22,603 nucleotides of DNA, from NCBI GenBank assembly GCA_964434165.1, contig CAYSUS010000109.1, positions 1 through 22,603 on the forward strand, in the 5' to 3' direction. A program made the translations under genes and the position numbers. The DNA comes from CAYSUS01 sp964434165 (GTDB lineage: Bacteria; Planctomycetota; Planctomycetia; Pirellulales; Thermoguttaceae). Below are positions 15,999 to 22,603 of the stretch, piece after piece; the stretch's first letter is position 1, and each line of letters starts with the position of its first letter. Below the pieces are notes generated by a model. The model saw nothing but the letters and a program-made list of their open reading frames with translations. It ran no database searches and was not told the origin of the DNA.

Positions 15999-17422
15999 TC
16001 CGCACCGTCCTTCAACAGCGAACCGCCGTGATCCGCCTCGCTGTGGCGTGCTCGGTCGCGCTGGGGGCACTCGCGGCGGATTCCGCGCGCGCGGCGTCGG
16101 TGTGGGAGATGCTGCCTTACCGGGTGCGGCTGATCGTCGCCGTCGAGCCGGCCCCGGACTGGCCGCCGGGAATCGAAGGAGACCTGGCCGCCGACCTGCT
16201 CGATCGGTGCGGAGCCGTGATCGGGGCCCTTTGGGACACCTCGCAGGCGCCGCCGCCGCCCGCCCTGCGGCGGGCCATGCTCGCGAGCCTCGATTCGGTC
16301 GCCCTGGAGGAGTTGCCGGAGGAATGCCTCGACCAGGACAAAACGATGCTCGTGGTCGTCCGCACGAAGACGGGGGGCTACGAGGTGGCCGTGCGCGAGC
16401 TGGACGTGCGCAGCCAGGTGTGGAGCACGACGGTCACGCGCCCGGTATGGCAGCCATCGAAGCTCCGCGACGCCAGCTTCGCGGCCGTCGCCAAGGCCTT
16501 CCGCCCGCTGGCGAGGATCGAGCATCCCGAGGAAGACCTCGTCTCGCTCCGGCCGCGAGGGGGATCGCTTCCCACGCGGGCGACCACGCCGGACTGGATC
16601 CCGCCGGGCACCGTCTTCCAGGCGGTCGTGCGGAGGAACAAGCGCGACGGGACCGTTGGCGCGATCACCCGCATCCCCTGGACCTTTCTGTTCGCCGAGG
16701 AGGTGGAACCGGCGCGGGTCCGCGGCCGCATCCACTCCGGGCTGCGATCGCCCTTGAGCGGCCGGCGCCGCGGCCGCATCGAGTACCTGGCTCTGGCGGT
16801 CGTGCCTCCGCAAGAGCCCACGGTGTTGCGCGTTGAGTCGCGTGCCGAGCCGCGCCGCCCCTTGCCGGGCTACGACGTACTGGCCCACGCGCCCGGCTCG
16901 CGCATGCCGGAGACCGTGGGCCGGACCGACCTGCGCGGCCAGGTCACGGTCGAACCGGCCCCGATCCCCCTGCGCCTGCTGGTGATCGTCAGCGGCGGGC
17001 GTCCGGTGGCGCGCCTGCCGGTGGTGCCGGGCCTGGAGCCGGTCCTCAGCGCGTACATCCCGGCCGACGACGAGCGACTGGCCGCCGAGGGCTTCCTCGT
17101 CGGCGTGCGAGAGCAACTGATCGATCTGGTCACGCGCCGCGAGATCCTCCTCGCGCGGACCCAGAGCCGCCTGGCAAGCGGGGATTACGACGAAGCCAGG
17201 AAGATGGTGGACGAGATCGAGGCCCTGCAGCGGCAGAAGGAGGCGCTTCGCCAGAAGCTGAACGCCCATGAGAAGGTCAGCGTCTCGACCGACCCGGCCG
17301 TGCAGGCCCGCATCGACGCGCTATTCAAGAAGACGAGGGAGCTGCTGGCGCAGCATCTGGACGATGCGGTGCTGCGCGAGATCTCCAAGAGGCTGCTCGA
17401 TGCGCCCGCCGGCAGTCCGTGA
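15995..17422 (+). CDS. Exported conserved hypothetical with C-terminal coiled coil
   Basis: A 475-residue protein whose ATG overlaps the previous TGA (ATGA). The frame opens further upstream, but this start gives a signal peptide (residues 1-33, RLAVACSVALGALAADSARA), so it is preferred. Residues 34-215 form a globular region I do not recognise (YRVRLIVAVEPAPDWPPGIE). Residues 215-345 are probably beta-rich (IEYLALAVVPPQEPTVLRVE). Residues 360-475 are charged and helical with coiled-coil character (ARKMVDEIEALQRQKEALRQ). No catalytic motif or membrane anchor is visible. It closes the cluster and is convergent with the beta-helix gene. Tight coupling to the solute-binding protein suggests they act together in the periplasm. 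Confidence 0.8.
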   Translation: MIRTVLQQRTAVIRLAVACSVALGALAADSARAASVWEMLPYRVRLIVAVEPAPDWPPGIEGDLAADLLDRCGAVIGALWDTSQAPPPPALRRAMLASLDSVALEELPEECLDQDKTMLVVVRTKTGGYEVAVRELDVRSQVWSTTVTRPVWQPSKLRDASFAAVAKAFRPLARIEHPEEDLVSLRPRGGSLPTRATTPDWIPPGTVFQAVVRRNKRDGTVGAITRIPWTFLFAEEVEPARVRGRIHSGLRSPLSGRRRGRIEYLALAVVPPQEPTVLRVESRAEPRRPLPGYDVLAHAPGSRMPETVGRTDLRGQVTVEPAPIPLRLLVIVSGGRPVARLPVVPGLEPVLSAYIPADDERLAAEGFLVGVREQLIDLVTRREILLARTQSRLASGDYDEARKMVDEIEALQRQKEALRQKLNAHEKVSVSTDPAVQARIDALFKKTRELLAQHLDDAVLREISKRLLDAPAGSP

Positions 17423-17470
17423 CCCACAGCACCCGTCATCCGAGCGAGCCTGCCTTCGGCGGTCGGACCG

Positions 17471-19399
17471 TCACTCCAGCCACGGGCACAACGCCCGAGG
17501 CGCCGGCCAGGGACCGCCGTCGGCAAACGGCCCGGCCGGGGTGGACTCCCCCTCCCGCGGCACGCCGAAGAAGTCGTGCGAAAGCTGCGGGAGGCGCGGG
17601 CAGCCGGGCACGAAAGCCGCGGGCTTCCAGGCAAGTCGCAGCGTCTCCGCGTCGAGCAACGGCGACAGGGCGATCACTACGCCGTGCCGGTCGAATCCGT
17701 GCCTCTCCCGCCACCCCGCCAGGTCGAACGGCCTGGCGTCACCGTCGCCGGACGGCGCGTGGGCAAAGACGTTGTAGTCGCACGTGTTCTCCGGATCGGT
17801 CATCGAAATGGGCGCACGGTTGGCCAACAGGACGTTGCCCAGGATGCGGTTGCGCTTGGCCGTGCTCAGCCGGCCGCCGACCCGGCGTCCCTTGCACACC
17901 TGCATGCGCACCCCGCAGGCGCGGCTGTGGACGATGAGGTTGTGCGCGATCACCAGCTCGTCGCAGTCGTGCTGGTAGATGCCGTTGACCTTGGAGCCCC
18001 ACACCACGTTGTGGTCCACCAGGTTCGGCTCCTGCGAGGCCTCCAGGAAGATCGCGCCGTTGCCGCCGCCGGCGTTCAGCACCGCGTTGCCGGTGCAGCG
18101 GGAGTTGACGTTGGCGTAGTCCATCCAGATGCCCGGGCAACTGATCGTATCGGTCACCAGGTTGCGCCGCACCAGGCACGAGCGCGTGCAGTGGACCTTG
18201 ATCCCGCCGCACTCGTAGATCCGCCAGCAGTCCTGCCAGCCGCAGCGGCGGATGACGTTCTCCTCGATCAGCGCATGCTCGATGAGCTTGCCCTCCAAGC
18301 CACCGATGCCGCAGTCGAGGATCGTGTTGCGGCGCACCACGTGCTGTCCGCCCTGGGCCAGTTCGGGCCCGTCGATGCGGAACTGGTCGCCGATGTCGAT
18401 GCCGATCGAGTTGCACTGGCGGACCGTGTTGCCTTCGATGATCCAATGATGGCCGCGCTGCGTGGAAAGGGCCCCTTGCTGCGGGCGCGGGAATCGATTG
18501 CCCGCGTGCTGGATCGTCAAACCGCTGACGCGGATGTAGCCCAGGCCGTACTCCCTTGGAGCGAACACCAAGCCCTGCACGGTGACCTCGAAGACGGCCT
18601 CGCCCGGATCGACGTCGCGCGCCGGGCGGACGAACAGCGTAAGCCCGTCCTCTTCGGCCCACCACCTGCCGTGCGCCTTCGACAAATCGGCCCGCTTCGG
18701 CACCTGCTCCAGGCGTTCGCCGTCCTGGAACACCAGGCCGCGGCGGAGCAGGTTGGGAAGCGAGCCCTTCGTCGGAACCGCCCAGGGCATTGAGCGGTCG
18801 ATCTGCGCGTCCGAGAGGTTGACCTCCTTCAACGGGTTCTCCTCGGGGAACAGCTTCGGATCGAGCCGCACCTTCCAGACCCGCCCGTCGGGTGCTACGG
18901 GCGGCTGGTCCGCCCGTGCCTCCCCCGGAGACCGGACAAGCTGCCACGGCCCCCTGACCACGCGCGACCCCGAAACGACCACCTCCGCACCCGGCGCCGC
19001 CTCGTAGCTGATCATCCGCTCCGGCCCCGTGCCGCCGCGCGCCGGACTGACCCGCTCGCGATACAGCCCGGCGGCCACCACGACCCGCTCGCCGGGCCGA
19101 AGCACCTCCGCGGCGCGGCGGATCGTACGCCATGGCCGGTCCCTGGTGCCGGGATGGTCGTCGTCGGCCTGCGCGTGCCTCTGGTCCACGTAGTACGTGC
19201 GCGTGTAGCACCCGGACGCGACCATGGCCGGTTTCACCCAGGTCTTGAACTCCGAGCCGTCGGGGAGCTGCACGGCCGGCTCGAGCGAGAACCGCTGCGG
19301 CGCTTCGACGTCGGCACGGCCCGAAACCGGCGCAACAACAATCGCCAAAGCCCCCAGAGCGAGGAGACGGGGCGTTAAGGAAAGAGAGACACGGGGCAT
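17471..19399 (-). CDS. Secreted right-handed beta-helix protein, cysteine-rich
   Basis: A 642-residue protein. The ATG at 19399 is preferred over an upstream start because GGGAG lies about 8 nt before it and a signal peptide follows (LTPRLLALGALAIVVAPVSG). Residues 69-150 carry the opening typical of pectate-lyase-like and DUF1565 proteins: YYVDQRHAQADDDHPGT, then PWRTIRRAAEVLRPGERVVV, then AGLYRERV. Residues 330-560 are N/G-rich coils (IIEGNTVRQCNSIGIDIGD, NAGGGNGAIFLEASQEPN). Such proteins bind or cleave polysaccharides; catalytic residues cannot be assigned by eye. About 18 Cys occur after the signal, with five inside 27 residues near 440-466, many for an exported protein. It is convergent with the envelope cluster and downstream of tRNA-Met. 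Confidence 0.88.
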   Translation of the reverse strand: MPRVSLSLTPRLLALGALAIVVAPVSGRADVEAPQRFSLEPAVQLPDGSEFKTWVKPAMVASGCYTRTYYVDQRHAQADDDHPGTRDRPWRTIRRAAEVLRPGERVVVAAGLYRERVSPARGGTGPERMISYEAAPGAEVVVSGSRVVRGPWQLVRSPGEARADQPPVAPDGRVWKVRLDPKLFPEENPLKEVNLSDAQIDRSMPWAVPTKGSLPNLLRRGLVFQDGERLEQVPKRADLSKAHGRWWAEEDGLTLFVRPARDVDPGEAVFEVTVQGLVFAPREYGLGYIRVSGLTIQHAGNRFPRPQQGALSTQRGHHWIIEGNTVRQCNSIGIDIGDQFRIDGPELAQGGQHVVRRNTILDCGIGGLEGKLIEHALIEENVIRRCGWQDCWRIYECGGIKVHCTRSCLVRRNLVTDTISCPGIWMDYANVNSRCTGNAVLNAGGGNGAIFLEASQEPNLVDHNVVWGSKVNGIYQHDCDELVIAHNLIVHSRACGVRMQVCKGRRVGGRLSTAKRNRILGNVLLANRAPISMTDPENTCDYNVFAHAPSGDGDARPFDLAGWRERHGFDRHGVVIALSPLLDAETLRLAWKPAAFVPGCPRLPQLSHDFFGVPREGESTPAGPFADGGPWPAPRALCPWLE

Positions 19400-19441
19400 G
19401 AGCGGGCTCCCAGCGGAGTAACGGGCGGCGGGGACGCGCCC

Positions 19442-19470
19442 GTTGTAGCCCACATCCTGGCGGGGGGCAA
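19442..19470 (-). promoter_or_regulatory. Possible promoter for the beta-helix gene
   Basis: On the minus strand, TTGCCC (19470-19465), 17 bp, then TACAAC (19447-19442); each box matches consensus at 4 of 6. The start would lie near 19435, leaving a leader of about 36 nt before the ATG at 19399. Confidence 0.35.
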
Positions 19471-19542
19471 GGGGCCAACAAAGGATCGGGCGGTGTGCGG
19501 CCCGTCGCGGCACCCAGCACGGCGCCGGAGCCCTCGAGCAAG

Positions 19543-19616
19543 TAGCGGCGCAGGGACTCGAACCCCGGACACGCGGATTATGATTCCGCTGCTCTAACCA
19601 ACTGAGCTACGCCGCC
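19543..19616 (-). tRNA. tRNA-Met (CAU), elongator type
   Basis: A 74-nt cloverleaf on the minus strand. The acceptor GGCGGCG pairs with CGCCGCT, leaving a G1-U72 wobble, followed by A73. The D-arm is AGCTCAGTTGGTTAGAGCA, the anticodon stem GCGGA/TCCGC has loop ATCATAA (anticodon CAT) and the T-arm has GGTTCGAGTCC. The three G-C pairs that mark an initiator anticodon stem are absent, so this is not the initiator. CAU could also be the lysidine-modified Ile tRNA, but the sequence resembles elongator Met genes of other bacteria that also end in GCTA. The 3' CCA is not encoded. Confidence 0.9.
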
Positions 19617-20067
19617 TAACACGCTATTTCGTAGTAAGTTGCGTCCCGGCTGTCGCTCCATGTCACGATCGTGTGGGGGCTCGGCCGCCGGGAGTGCTTT
19701 CTTGCCGGCTTTGGTCCTTGTCCTCTGGAGGGGGCGGCGAGAGGCGATTCCCCTCCCCACTTCCAATGAATTCTAACCCTGATTCATCGGGCCGCAAGCC
19801 GTCCGAAGCACACCCCAAAACGCCTGTTTCTTCACGCCCGTCGGAGACGTGGTTCGGCCGCGACCGCGACGGGTCGGTTGGGGGTCCGCGGTCGATGTCT
19901 GCCTGGACTCCGCCCCCTCGCGGCCGGAAAGGGCGCGTCGTGGACTGGCCCGCCGACGCCGGGCCGCTTGTCTTCTGCATGGCCGCCTTTACGATTCCCG
20001 GTCGGTCGCGCCCCGGGCCGCTTCGGCGACTCCCGGCTCCCGTTGAGACTCCTCCGGGGGGATCTCC
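19617..20067. other. Non-coding gap between tRNA-Met and the MORN-2 gene
   Basis: About 450 bp. Frames here read as low-quality Pro/Arg/Ser peptides. It must contain the promoters of both divergent genes, but I found no convincing -35/-10 pair. A small dyad ATGAAT/ATTCAT lies near 19770-19790. A strong ribosome site, GGGGGGAT, precedes the next ATG. Confidence 0.5.
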
Positions 20068-20868
20068 ATGTTCAGTCTCCTGGTGCGGGCGGTCGTTGCC
20101 CTGGTGATTGGGATCTTGATCGTCATGCTGCACCCGCGCACCCGGTCCGTGTCGGTGTTTCCAAGGCTTGTGCTCGGCGTCCTGGTGGGCGTGGGGGTCC
20201 TGTTCCTGATCAACGCGGCGTTTGAGACGTTCGAGTTCGCCGCGGCGCTGGCCGATCGAAGCGCCCCCGGTGCCGAAAACGAAGCTCCGGCGCGGACTTC
20301 CGACGCGGATGGGCCGGGCGCTCCCTCGACGCCTGCCCCGGAAGAAGGGCAGGAGCGGCTCCAGACGCGGGAGGAGCGCTATCCGACCGGGCGCATCAAG
20401 AGCCGGTTCCAGGTCCTGATCGACGCCCAGGGCAACGCCGTGCCCCACGGCCCGGCCACCACCTTCCACGAGAACGGTCAGTTGAAATGGCAGGGCGAGC
20501 ACCGTGACGGCCGCCAGGTCGGCAAGTGGGTGGAGTTCTACGAGGACGGCACCAAGGAGGGCGAGGGCGAGATCGGCGAGGAGGGCTTGGGCCGAGAGAC
20601 CCACTGGCACCCGAACGGCAGGAAGAAGTCGGTGGGGGCCGGACGGGGCCGCCTGAAGCACGGCCGCTGGACCGTATGGTACGACTCGGGCGTCAAGGCG
20701 GGCGAGTACGTGTTCAAGGAAAATGAGTTCCACGGGCCCGTGCGCGAGTGGCATCCCAACGGCCAGATCAAGGTCGAAGCCGAGTACCGCAACGGCCGGC
20801 CGTCCGGACGCCTCCGCCGGTGGACCGCCGGCGGGCGGCTCATCGAGGACTGGGATCACTCGGACTGA
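20068..20868 (+). CDS. Two-TM protein with MORN-2 repeats
   Basis: A 266-residue protein; the ATG at 20068 has GGGGGGAT a few bases upstream. Residues 2-21 (FSLLVRAVVALVIGILIVML) and about 30-50 (RLVLGVLVGVGVLFLINAAF) are membrane helices, then a disordered Ala/Pro/Glu linker runs to about residue 100. Residues 128-262 hold five to six MORN-2-type repeats of about 22 residues, such as GPATTFHENGQLKWQGEHRD and GPVREWHPNGQIKVEAEYRN. The family is often labelled 'YwqK antitoxin', but no toxin gene is adjacent and the membrane anchor argues against a plain antitoxin. MORN-2 repeats form beta-hairpin solenoids that bind proteins or lipids. It stands alone, with no operon partner. Confidence 0.85.
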   Translation: MFSLLVRAVVALVIGILIVMLHPRTRSVSVFPRLVLGVLVGVGVLFLINAAFETFEFAAALADRSAPGAENEAPARTSDADGPGAPSTPAPEEGQERLQTREERYPTGRIKSRFQVLIDAQGNAVPHGPATTFHENGQLKWQGEHRDGRQVGKWVEFYEDGTKEGEGEIGEEGLGRETHWHPNGRKKSVGAGRGRLKHGRWTVWYDSGVKAGEYVFKENEFHGPVREWHPNGQIKVEAEYRNGRPSGRLRRWTAGGRLIEDWDHSD

Positions 20869-21683
20869 TCGTTTCGGCGTCCCCTGCGAGGGATGCCCGA
20901 CGCGACGTCTTCCCTGCCCGCGGGGCACAAGCAGTATGGCTCCGTCATCGGCCGCAAGGAACATCCGCCGGCCCAGCCCCAAGCCGTGGACGCTCTCGCA
21001 AGAGCCCCTGCCGCCCAGACCTGCGACTGGGCCGTCCCCGCCGGCGAGGCAGAGGGCCGCGCCCCCCCTAGGATGGCATGTCTGCTACCCGAAAACACCG
21101 CTGATGCGGGGGTTTGCGCGGCCACGCGCGCAGGCTTCCCCAGGCAGGAAGCGGCCGGCGACAACCGACGTATCTCCTTATGTCGAAAAGATTTGCACGG
21201 GAGATATTAGTCGAGGTGCGGCGGCGCCGTCCGGCGTGTTGGTCAGCAGAATGGAGTTCTTCCAGGTTCGCGCTGCCCGGCCTCCGCGACCCCGAGAGAT
21301 CGGCGAGGTCCAAGGCCGTTGGCGAATGGGTTTCGGGCGGTGTCGAACGATAGCCCACGGGCCCTGGCCGGAAATCCGCAACGCGGATTCGACGTTCTGG
21401 AGTCATCTCAAAACCTCTTGCCGGCGCTGCGACGGCCTTCGCCCGTCGCTCTTCCTGTCTCGAGCGCGGCAGGGGGCAACGCAGGCTTCCGGCGTGCTGG
21501 GTCGCTGTCGGTGCGCACACACCGCCGAGCCTAACGGATAACGCTTTGACTGGGGAGACGCTTTTTTGGGCCATCTTCCCGGGTCGCCGCCTGGGATGAC
21601 AGGGAGGACGGAACGGGAGTCTGCCGAGATGACGGAGTTCTCTCCGTTGCCCCGGTTCTCTCCAGTTTGGATTGGCCGCCGGA

Positions 21684-22061
21684 CTACCCAGAATGGCGGA
21701 GTTCTTGTTGACGCGTTCCCCAGAAGCAGCCGCTGCCCCAACGCGGTCCGCTTGCGCGCCTTCCAGCGTCGTCCCCTCCAACCACCCGTGTGGACGCGAA
21801 AGCTGCTTGAAGATCGGCCTGGAGGAAGATGGTCCCGGTGTTCTTCTCGGGATTGATCTCGATGCGCTGCGCGAAGGACTCCACGAGTTGGCGGTCGGCC
21901 AGATCGACCTCGGTTTGCGTTGCGAGGTCATCGAGTTGTGCGAACTGCTCCTGAGCCCACTCCCGAAGCTGCTTCTTAGTCAGTTTGGGTGCGGTGGCAA
22001 TGGCGTGCGTCTGGCCGGGGGCCACCAGGGCGTCGCGTCTCTTCTTCAGCGTGCAGGTCAA
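21684..22061 (-). pseudogene. Probable serine-recombinase C-terminal fragment
   Basis: A minus-strand frame from a TTG at 22061, with an in-frame stop just upstream (22079-22077). Its best part, from about 22000 to 21780, reads KLTKKQLREWAQEQFAQLDD, then ADRQLVESFAQRIEINPEKN, then TGTIFLQADLQAAF. This pattern of coiled helix, V-E-x-F-x-x-R-I-E-I-x-P and an acidic tail resembles the C-terminal end of serine recombinases in planctomycetes. No catalytic Ser domain or zinc ribbon lies upstream, so it is a remnant. The last 25 residues (GRRASGPRWGSGCFWG onward) look out of frame. The family call is from memory and moderate at best. Confidence 0.4.
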
Positions 22062-22270
22062 CGTACTCCTCCAAGGTCAATCCAATTCCCACTGGCGTAT
22101 CACCTCGCGCCAATCAGCCGTGCGGGCGAGCACCGTGCCCGCCCTATTCTGTTATTTCCGGCTGGAGGCCGGATTCGGAAAAAGGGGCCGAACGAACTTA
22201 TTACGACGCCGCGAATTGTCGCCGCAAAGAATTGCAGACAAACAGGTTGCTGCTCGTCGCCACACCCCGG

Positions 22271-22299
22271 TTGTCTCTCGGATCGCGACTTGCCACAAT
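22271..22299 (+). promoter_or_regulatory. Possible promoter for the integrase
   Basis: TTGTCT (22271-22276), 17 bp, then CACAAT (22294-22299); each box matches consensus at 4 of 6. It would give a leader of roughly 30 nt before the ATG at 22335. Confidence 0.35.
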
Positions 22300-22334
22300 G
22301 GGGGTGTCACGATCGTTCCGTGCGGAACGCGGCC

Positions 22335-22603
22335 ATGACCATAGCCAAGCGAAACCGCCGCTCGCCGCTGGGCCTGTTTCCGGACAAGCCCGTACCCCGC
22401 CTCAATGACCGCATGATCGAAGTCCTGCGGTTTCACCACGACAGCCGCCGCACGGAGCAGGCCTACGTTCATTGGACTGGCCGATACATCGAATTCCACC
22501 AGCATCGCCATCCTCGCGAATTGGCCGAAGGCGACGTCAACCAGTTCTTGACCAGCCTGGCCGTCAAGGAACATGTTGCGGCATCGACGCAGAATCAGGC
22601 TTT
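22335..22603 (+). CDS. Integron-integrase-like tyrosine recombinase, N-terminus (cut by window edge)
   Basis: An ATG at 22335 opens a frame that stays open to the window end, giving 89 full codons. Residues 24-60 (NDRMIEVLRFHHDS, RRTEQAYVHWTGRYIEFH) and the segment DVNQFLTSLAVKEHVAASTQ followed by NQA are the SAM-like core-binding domain of the IntI/XerC group. In particular, R-T-E-Q-A-Y-V-x-W, H-P and V-A-A-S-T-Q-N-Q-A are hallmarks of integron integrases and their chromosomal relatives. The catalytic half lies outside the window, so activity and the IntI-specific insertion cannot be checked. No clear ribosome site precedes the start. In true integrons the attI site and cassettes lie upstream of intI; the upstream 1.4 kb here shows no clear attC, so a lone integrase is equally possible. 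Confidence 0.85.
   Translation, partial: MTIAKRNRRSPLGLFPDKPVPRLNDRMIEVLRFHHDSRRTEQAYVHWTGRYIEFHQHRHPRELAEGDVNQFLTSLAVKEHVAASTQNQA

Larger units (their letters stand above)
20869..22334. other. Gene-poor stretch with recombinase debris
   Basis: About 1.47 kb without an intact gene. Frames of up to 287 codons exist on the minus strand at 21068-21931, but the peptide is Arg/Pro/Ser-rich, changes character repeatedly and matches nothing I know, so I treat it as non-coding. The part between about 21700 and 22061 contains a probable serine-recombinase tail (separate entry). The right end carries a possible promoter for the integrase. Confidence 0.55.

Noticed and set aside
13716..16070. Very long open frame antisense to the SBP and coiled-coil genes (similar ones at 5249-6757, 8998-10746, 11722-12987)
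   Set aside because: Typical high-GC shadows: Arg/Gly/His-rich, no domains, fully overlapping well-supported genes.
19543..19616. tRNA-Ile (lysidine CAU) or initiator tRNA
   Set aside because: The initiator G-C triplet is absent; overall sequence and G1-U72 with A73 fit elongator Met better, though Ile2 is not fully excluded.
21530..21536. GCCTAAC matching the attC outer consensus (RYYYAAC)
   Set aside because: No GTTRRRY partner occurs within about 180 bp to the right, so no attC can be drawn.
21068..21931. 287-codon minus-strand frame
   Set aside because: Arg/Pro/Ser-rich, no recognisable domain, and it overlaps the more protein-like recombinase tail in another frame.
1..22603. CRISPR array or rRNA genes
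   Set aside because: No regularly spaced direct repeats and no rRNA-like stretches were seen.

Overview
The window looks like a chromosomal segment of a high-GC planctomycete or close relative. This rests on the kinds of protein present: ExbB/ExbD sets beside very large PQQ-propeller proteins, a zinc ribbon fused to ExbD, squalene-cyclase-like export proteins, a secreted beta-helix protein and MORN-2 proteins. It was judged by family memory, without database searches.

Left part, 1-4718: an accessory, island-like stretch. It holds the C-terminal end of an unrecognised protein (3-218), a solitary OLD-type ATPase/TOPRIM nuclease (578-2374, likely anti-phage or DNA repair), a 190-residue mobile-element-associated protein (2440-3012, minus), a decayed tyrosine recombinase overlapping it by ATGA (3009-4013, minus) and about 700 bp of non-coding DNA rich in inverted repeats. 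A tRNA-Phe gene (4719-4791, minus) bounds the stretch, with a clear sigma-70-like promoter.

Centre, 4892-17422: the main system. A promoter at 4947-4975 precedes eight same-strand genes: an exported toroid/HEAT protein, a single-pass membrane protein, ExbB, ExbD, a zinc-ribbon ExbD, a 1327-residue membrane-anchored PQQ-propeller/TPR protein, an exported TPR plus oligopeptide-binding (SBP_bac_5) protein and an exported coiled-coil protein. Spacings are short and the last three genes are joined by 4-bp start/stop overlaps. My reading is a proton-motive-force-driven envelope machine with unusual periplasmic partners. No TonB, TonB-dependent receptor, TolA/Pal or ABC permease is present. This is the best candidate for an undescribed system here.

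Right part, 17471-22603: a convergent gene for a cysteine-rich secreted beta-helix protein (17471-19399, minus), an elongator-type tRNA-Met(CAU) gene (19543-19616, minus) and a two-TM MORN-2 protein (20068-20868). About 1.4 kb follows without an intact gene, including a probable serine-recombinase tail. The window ends inside the N-terminus of an integron-integrase-like tyrosine recombinase (22335 onward). Both ends therefore carry mobile-element material around a core of envelope genes.
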